Source: GCA-2732755 sp965228265
GTDB taxonomy: Bacteria; Planctomycetota; Phycisphaerae; Phycisphaerales; UBA1924
Length of the DNA stretch: 64,000 nt
Reading direction: 5' to 3'
Assembly: GCA_965228265.1 (NCBI GenBank)
Contig: OZ245804.1
Location: 2,418,001 to 2,482,000, forward strand
Position 1 is the stretch's first letter. Each line of letters begins with the position of its first letter. Below are positions 60,338 to 64,000 of this stretch, in pieces. Both the position numbers and the translations under genes were made by a program. Under the pieces are notes generated by a model. It was not told where the DNA came from. It ran no database searches and worked only from the letters and a program-made list of their open reading frames with translations.

Positions 60338-62011
60338 CTAGCTCTTGTGCGAGTGATGTGTCTGGAGTTGCGCGGCGTGGAGCACTGCTTTGAATCCGAG
60401 GCAGGCCCAACGCAGGGCGAGCGACAGCTTCCGACGCAATCCGTCTCGCTCGATCATCACTTTCGTGCTGTCATCATCGAGCACATGCAGTGTGTAGCGT
60501 CCTCGCAGCACCGGGAAGTCGCACGAACGATCAAAGACAACTACGCCCCTTGGTGGCCTGCGGAGCCATCGCAGTTGACGCGTGAGTTTGTCGAGGCGTT
60601 TGGGTTGGTAAACGACCAGTTCCGGACGATGTGCACCAGTCAGCGGCGGCTCACCGCCGTGCTGCGGGCGAGCGGCAGATTCGGAGACGAGCATCACCCA
60701 CCGGGGCAGATCCTTGGATCGCCCGGCGTGGATGAGTTCTCGCATGACGTGGGCGCGGAAGTCCTCGGCCGCGAGCCTGGCCGCAGGCGTCGGGCAAACG
60801 AGCACTATTTCACCGAAACCACCGAGGCCGCGGATCTGATGGAGTGCGTCGACGGTTTCGATCTTTGCGGGCTGCTCGCGTTTGAGTTTGCCACCGATAT
60901 CATCAATACCGTCGTTGACCGCTGCCATGAGCAGTTCGGCTTCGTGCAGACGCCTGTTGAGAATCGCGGACTTGGCCTGGCTCATGAGCTGCGCCGACCA
61001 GCGGAATCTCGCCCGGCGGAGGCCCGGCCGGCGGATGTTCTTCTCGATCATCCAGCCCATGTTGCGGTTGAGGTAGTAGCCGCGCTGGGGCGTCAGCTTG
61101 TGCGTCCAGGGCGTGTGAAAGACGATCGCGTCCATCGAGCAGACGACGCGTTTGCCCTTGCTCCGGAACCGCAGGCACCAGTCCGCATCATCGCAGTAGA
61201 TAAAGAACCGCTCGTCCCAGAAGCCGACTTCGAGCACGTCGTTCCATCGCGCCAGAAGCGAGCAGGCGCTGACGATGTCAACATCGCGGATGCCCGAATA
61301 CACGGGGCGCCCCTGCTCGTCCTTGGCGACAGATCGCCACTCGTGGTAGTCCTTGGCCAGCGGGTTGCGGTCGGCAGGCTCGGGGCCCATGAGACCGGTC
61401 TTGGGGTCGAAGTAGATCGTGCTCTCGATCGTGGTTCGGCGGTCACCGAGATCGACGGTGCGTGAGCCGACGAGCGAGATCTCTGGGTCCGAAGCCGCGG
61501 CCGACAGGAGCCGCGAGAGCGCCTCGCCCGGCAGGTCGATGTCGTCATCGAGGAGCCAGACAAAGTCCGGGGCGTTCTCGTCCTTGAAGCGGTCGCGGAC
61601 GAACATGAATCCGGTGTTGAATCCGCCGCAACCACCGAGATTGTGCGCATTGCGGACGATGGTCAGCGAAGCAAAGCCGGGAGTGTTGATCTGATGTGCG
61701 ATGCTGAGGCGGTCGCGGAAGTTGGGTTCGAGCGCGACGCGGGTGTCGTTGTCGACGATTCGCTCGGCACCGAATGCTCTGCTGAGATGGTCGGTCGTGC
61801 CGTCGGTCGAGGCGTTGTCCACGATCACCACGTGCAGTGAGGAGCAGGCCTTCGCCTGGGCAACAAGGGCCTTGACCACGCCCGAGACCATGTCCTTCCG
61901 GTTCCATGTGACAACGACCGCGACCACGCTCGCCGATCGCGTCTGGATCATGGGCAATGACTGGCCGGCCTGAGTAGCCCGGCTGGCTTGCTGGAGACTC
62001 GTTTCCTGCAC
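60338..62011 (-). CDS. Glycosyltransferase family 2
   Basis: The 557-residue protein has a GT-A fold of the galactofuranosyl/rhamnosyltransferase branch: VAVVVTWNRKDMVSGVVKAL, VIVDNASTDGTTDHLS, the DDDIDLP metal motif, and YCDDADWCLRFRSKGKRV. A C-terminal ~200-residue part is alpha-helical and basic without recognised domain. GTG at 62011 is chosen because GGAGC lies six bases before it and it is one base after the preceding stop. It probably extends a cell-surface glycan; donor and acceptor are unknown. Confidence 0.9.
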   Translation of the reverse strand: MQETSLQQASRATQAGQSLPMIQTRSASVVAVVVTWNRKDMVSGVVKALVAQAKACSSLHVVIVDNASTDGTTDHLSRAFGAERIVDNDTRVALEPNFRDRLSIAHQINTPGFASLTIVRNAHNLGGCGGFNTGFMFVRDRFKDENAPDFVWLLDDDIDLPGEALSRLLSAAASDPEISLVGSRTVDLGDRRTTIESTIYFDPKTGLMGPEPADRNPLAKDYHEWRSVAKDEQGRPVYSGIRDVDIVSACSLLARWNDVLEVGFWDERFFIYCDDADWCLRFRSKGKRVVCSMDAIVFHTPWTHKLTPQRGYYLNRNMGWMIEKNIRRPGLRRARFRWSAQLMSQAKSAILNRRLHEAELLMAAVNDGIDDIGGKLKREQPAKIETVDALHQIRGLGGFGEIVLVCPTPAARLAAEDFRAHVMRELIHAGRSKDLPRWVMLVSESAARPQHGGEPPLTGAHRPELVVYQPKRLDKLTRQLRWLRRPPRGVVVFDRSCDFPVLRGRYTLHVLDDDSTKVMIERDGLRRKLSLALRWACLGFKAVLHAAQLQTHHSHKS

Positions 62012-62012
62012 G

Positions 62013-63521
62013 TCAGCTCCGTCGGTTCTCGTCGCGTCCCTGCGCGGACGGTAAGGGCGACTGTAGCGGCCGTGTATACAGATCGACAACCTCCCTCGCG
62101 TGCTCACCGATCGTTGCACCCGGCCTGACGCCCGCCCAGAGTCGCTCAAGCAGGCCCGGCTCGGTTATGAGCCGTTCAATCTGCCGCGCGGCATCCTGCC
62201 GATCATTCCCTCGAAATAGCATCCCGTTCTGTTCGTGCCGGATCAGGTCCGGGATCCCTCCGAGTTCTGCTCCCAGCACCGGCAGGCCCGTGTTGAGCAT
62301 CTCGATCAGTGTCTGCGGGCCGTTGTCCCACCAAACCGAGGGCACGACGCCCACGTCTCTGCCGGCCAGGAGTTTCGGTATGTCCGCAGGGTCATAGGGG
62401 CCGCCGAGCTCCAGCCCTGCGAGCCGGGGCCGAATCGCCTCGGCCCGCTCGCGGATGCCCAGACACCCCGTCCCGAACGCGGCCAGATGCACGCGGGAGC
62501 GCAGCGAACGGGGCAGCATCGCGATCGAGTCCACGAGCATGTGCAGCCCCTTGTAGTAGTTGTTGAAGCCGAGGAAGACGATCTTGAGCAAACCGTCGGA
62601 TCGATCGCGTGGCTCGATGTGCCCGCGTTCGAGCCCGGCGATGTGCTGGACCTCGATCCGCTCACGTTCCACACCCATGTGCTCAGCGAGTCGGCCGACA
62701 AAGGCGGACACGGCCAGGACGCGATCGCATTCGTTCAATGCGCGCACCATCACCCGGCGGCGTGCGCCGATTGGGTGATCTGCCCGGCGGGCAAGCTCTG
62801 CCCTTGGTGGTTCGTTTGCCAGGGGTTCCCACCACGGGTGCCCATCTGTGAGCAGTTTCTGCGTTTCGGCGGTTGGTGAGCCGTCGTCGTGGTAACGGAG
62901 GATCGGTGGCATCGGCGGCGGTGGAATGCTGGGGGCATCCGAAGACACGCAGCCGGCGCGTCGCTGTCTTTCCTGGTGTATGTCGATACCAGCTTCGCAG
63001 TCCACGCAGCGCAGGCCGCCCTTGTTGTCGAAGCAGGGCGTTCGCCGTTGATGCATCAGATACACCTGCGGGCAGAACGGATGATGGTTGTGGAGGCTCA
63101 TCACCACGCGGGCGCCGGCTTGTCTGGCTGCTCCGATACACGAAGCCGCGAGCCCTTCGAGCGAATGGACATGCACAACATCCGCACGCCATTGCGTGAC
63201 CGCTTGATGCACGATTTCATCCAGTTCTGGCGCATGGCCTTCCCGCTCGGCTTGGGCGAAGTTCCACAACGCGGGCGCCAGAAACGGGGCATTGACGATC
63301 TCGAGCCGGTCGATGCCCTCGACTGGGGGGAGCGGGCGGAGAAATGGGGCTTCCAGCTCTTCCCCGCCTTGGGCCGAGAATGCCGACCCACTTGAAAGCA
63401 CCCCCACCGCGTGCCCGAGATCGCGCTGGGCTCGCGCGAGATTGGCGGCGTATCCGGTAATCCCCCCGGCTTGCCCCGGGGATCGCTCGAAAGGCGCGAA
63501 ATTGACGTGTAGCACCCGCAT
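62013..63521 (-). CDS. Glycosyltransferase family 4
   Basis: The 502-residue GT-B enzyme begins MRVLHVNFAPFERSPGQAGG with the glycine-rich acceptor loop, has HVHSLEGLAASCIGAARQAG, the CPQV...CFDNKGGLRCVDC cysteine cluster and, in the second domain, IVFLGFNNYYKGLHMLVDSI and VVPSVWWDNGPQTLIEMLNT with the E-x7-E-type donor motif. Its Cys cluster and arrangement resemble the paralogue at 58626. First gene of the three-gene glycosyltransferase operon, probably with an ordinary leader. The start is MRVLHV; the upstream frame is not conserved-looking. Confidence 0.92.
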   Translation of the reverse strand: MRVLHVNFAPFERSPGQAGGITGYAANLARAQRDLGHAVGVLSSGSAFSAQGGEELEAPFLRPLPPVEGIDRLEIVNAPFLAPALWNFAQAEREGHAPELDEIVHQAVTQWRADVVHVHSLEGLAASCIGAARQAGARVVMSLHNHHPFCPQVYLMHQRRTPCFDNKGGLRCVDCEAGIDIHQERQRRAGCVSSDAPSIPPPPMPPILRYHDDGSPTAETQKLLTDGHPWWEPLANEPPRAELARRADHPIGARRRVMVRALNECDRVLAVSAFVGRLAEHMGVERERIEVQHIAGLERGHIEPRDRSDGLLKIVFLGFNNYYKGLHMLVDSIAMLPRSLRSRVHLAAFGTGCLGIRERAEAIRPRLAGLELGGPYDPADIPKLLAGRDVGVVPSVWWDNGPQTLIEMLNTGLPVLGAELGGIPDLIRHEQNGMLFRGNDRQDAARQIERLITEPGLLERLWAGVRPGATIGEHAREVVDLYTRPLQSPLPSAQGRDENRRS

Positions 63522-63611
63522 CCGGCTTAGATCCGCCTGTCGGTTCCAATGACTGATCGCCCCATCCCTCCAGAGACGATACAGTCTGTGGAGCCCAGTC
63601 GAGGAGCCGCG

Positions 63612-64000
63612 ATGCTTGGAGAATGGATCCGATCCAAACGTCTCGTTGTTGAACGCCAGATGGCGTATCTGCACAAGCTGCGGCTACGGGCCCTTGGCAT
63701 CCTTGTCGGCCTCGGTCTCACGGCACTGGGGATCGTCAGCATGACCACGGCCCCGGCCTGGCCCGTGGTCGTGGGTGCGGTTGCTGTGGCGGCTCTCGTC
63801 GTCAACAAGGTCGCGGCCCAGCTCAGCCACACCGTCTGCATCGGGTGCGGCAAGAAAATCGACGACGCGGCGCCCGTCGGGGTGTACGGCGTGGTCTGCC
63901 CGAACTGCGGCACGATCTCGGCCTCATCCAGGTCAGAGCCCAGCGACGAGCATGTCAGCCTCGATGAATCGCTCGCACCTATCGACGATGCTGCCGACGA
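63612..64000 (+). CDS. Two-helix zinc-ribbon membrane protein (cut by window end)
   Basis: The frame is open to the right edge (about 129 residues seen). GAGGAG precedes the ATG. The N-terminal basic part (MLGEWIRSKRLVVERQMAYL) leads into two helices (LGILVGLGLTALGIVSM and WPVVVGAVAVAALVVNKVAA), then a zinc ribbon CIGCGKKIDD...CPNCGTISASS and an acidic tail. This is the third such architecture in the window. Divergent from the glycosyltransferase operon. Function unknown. Confidence 0.75.
   Translation, partial: MLGEWIRSKRLVVERQMAYLHKLRLRALGILVGLGLTALGIVSMTTAPAWPVVVGAVAVAALVVNKVAAQLSHTVCIGCGKKIDDAAPVGVYGVVCPNCGTISASSRSEPSDEHVSLDESLAPIDDAAD

Noticed and set aside
1..64000. CRISPR arrays, insertion sequences, prophage genes or integrases
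   Set aside because: No regularly spaced repeats, transposase motifs or phage genes were seen; all sizeable frames are accounted for by chromosomal genes.

Overview
The window looks like a chromosomal segment of a planctomycete, most likely of the class Phycisphaerae (order Phycisphaerales). It is GC-rich and tightly packed. Signs of the lineage are an ECF sigma factor directly translationally coupled to a TPR-carrying serine/threonine kinase, small two-helix membrane proteins with zinc ribbons, a PEP-CTERM-like sorting tail ending in a run of arginines beside a dockerin remnant, a pseudopilin-type segment with a DGH tail, and a type III glutamine synthetase. An LptD-like protein implies a diderm envelope. 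The taxonomic call is inference from gene content; there is no rRNA in the window.

Layout. 1-9.6 kb: a divergent secreted protein, then a compact histidine-degradation operon (hutU, two TIM-barrel/Gfo-Idh genes, hutG, hutI) followed by map-trpA. 9.7-12.1 kb: glnN and tRNA-Ile2. 12.1-18.0 kb: kinase and sigma pair, a membrane protein, trhO and a cysteine-dioxygenase-like gene. 18.0-23.5 kb: a six-gene minus-strand operon encoding a Cys-rich secreted protein, an HlyD-type adaptor, a LolD-type ATPase, two FtsX-type permeases and a lipoprotein. 24.0-31.4 kb: two tRNAs, pyrC, a CPBP protease, a TauE/SafE permease, a cysteine-synthase-like enzyme and gmhA. 31.4-41.7 kb: a sorted secreted protein with a broken dockerin piece, hmgA, an acyl desaturase, lptD, an NAD(P)-binding/DUF2867 protein and thiS-thiG. 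41.8-50.1 kb: cinA, a solute-binding protein coupled to pyruvate kinase, an SDR enzyme and aspS. 50.1-50.8 kb: a gene-poor stretch with a parS-like site and a strongly promoted 33-codon ORF. 50.8-58.6 kb: a thiolase, an FkbM methyltransferase, and methylcitrate-cycle genes prpD, prpB, prpC with LOG and M28 genes among them. 58.6-63.5 kb: three glycosyltransferases in one operon. The right edge cuts a two-helix zinc-ribbon protein.

How the genes fit together. Much of the window is catabolism of amino acids and short acyl units feeding central metabolism: histidine to glutamate, homogentisate ring cleavage, thiolase, propionyl-CoA through methylcitrate, and pyruvate kinase. Glutamine synthetase can re-assimilate the nitrogen that is released. 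A second theme is the envelope: LptD, heptose isomerase, glycosyltransferases, desaturase, and the export operon.

Most striking pattern. Seventeen genes at the head of transcription units have a TANNNT hexamer 5-9 bases before the start codon and usually no Shine-Dalgarno sequence. This is the arrangement expected for leaderless mRNAs. Other genes, including the glnN, lipoprotein, aspS and prpC starts, have ordinary ribosome binding sites. In three divergent gene pairs both partners are of the leaderless type, and in one pair the two hexamers overlap.
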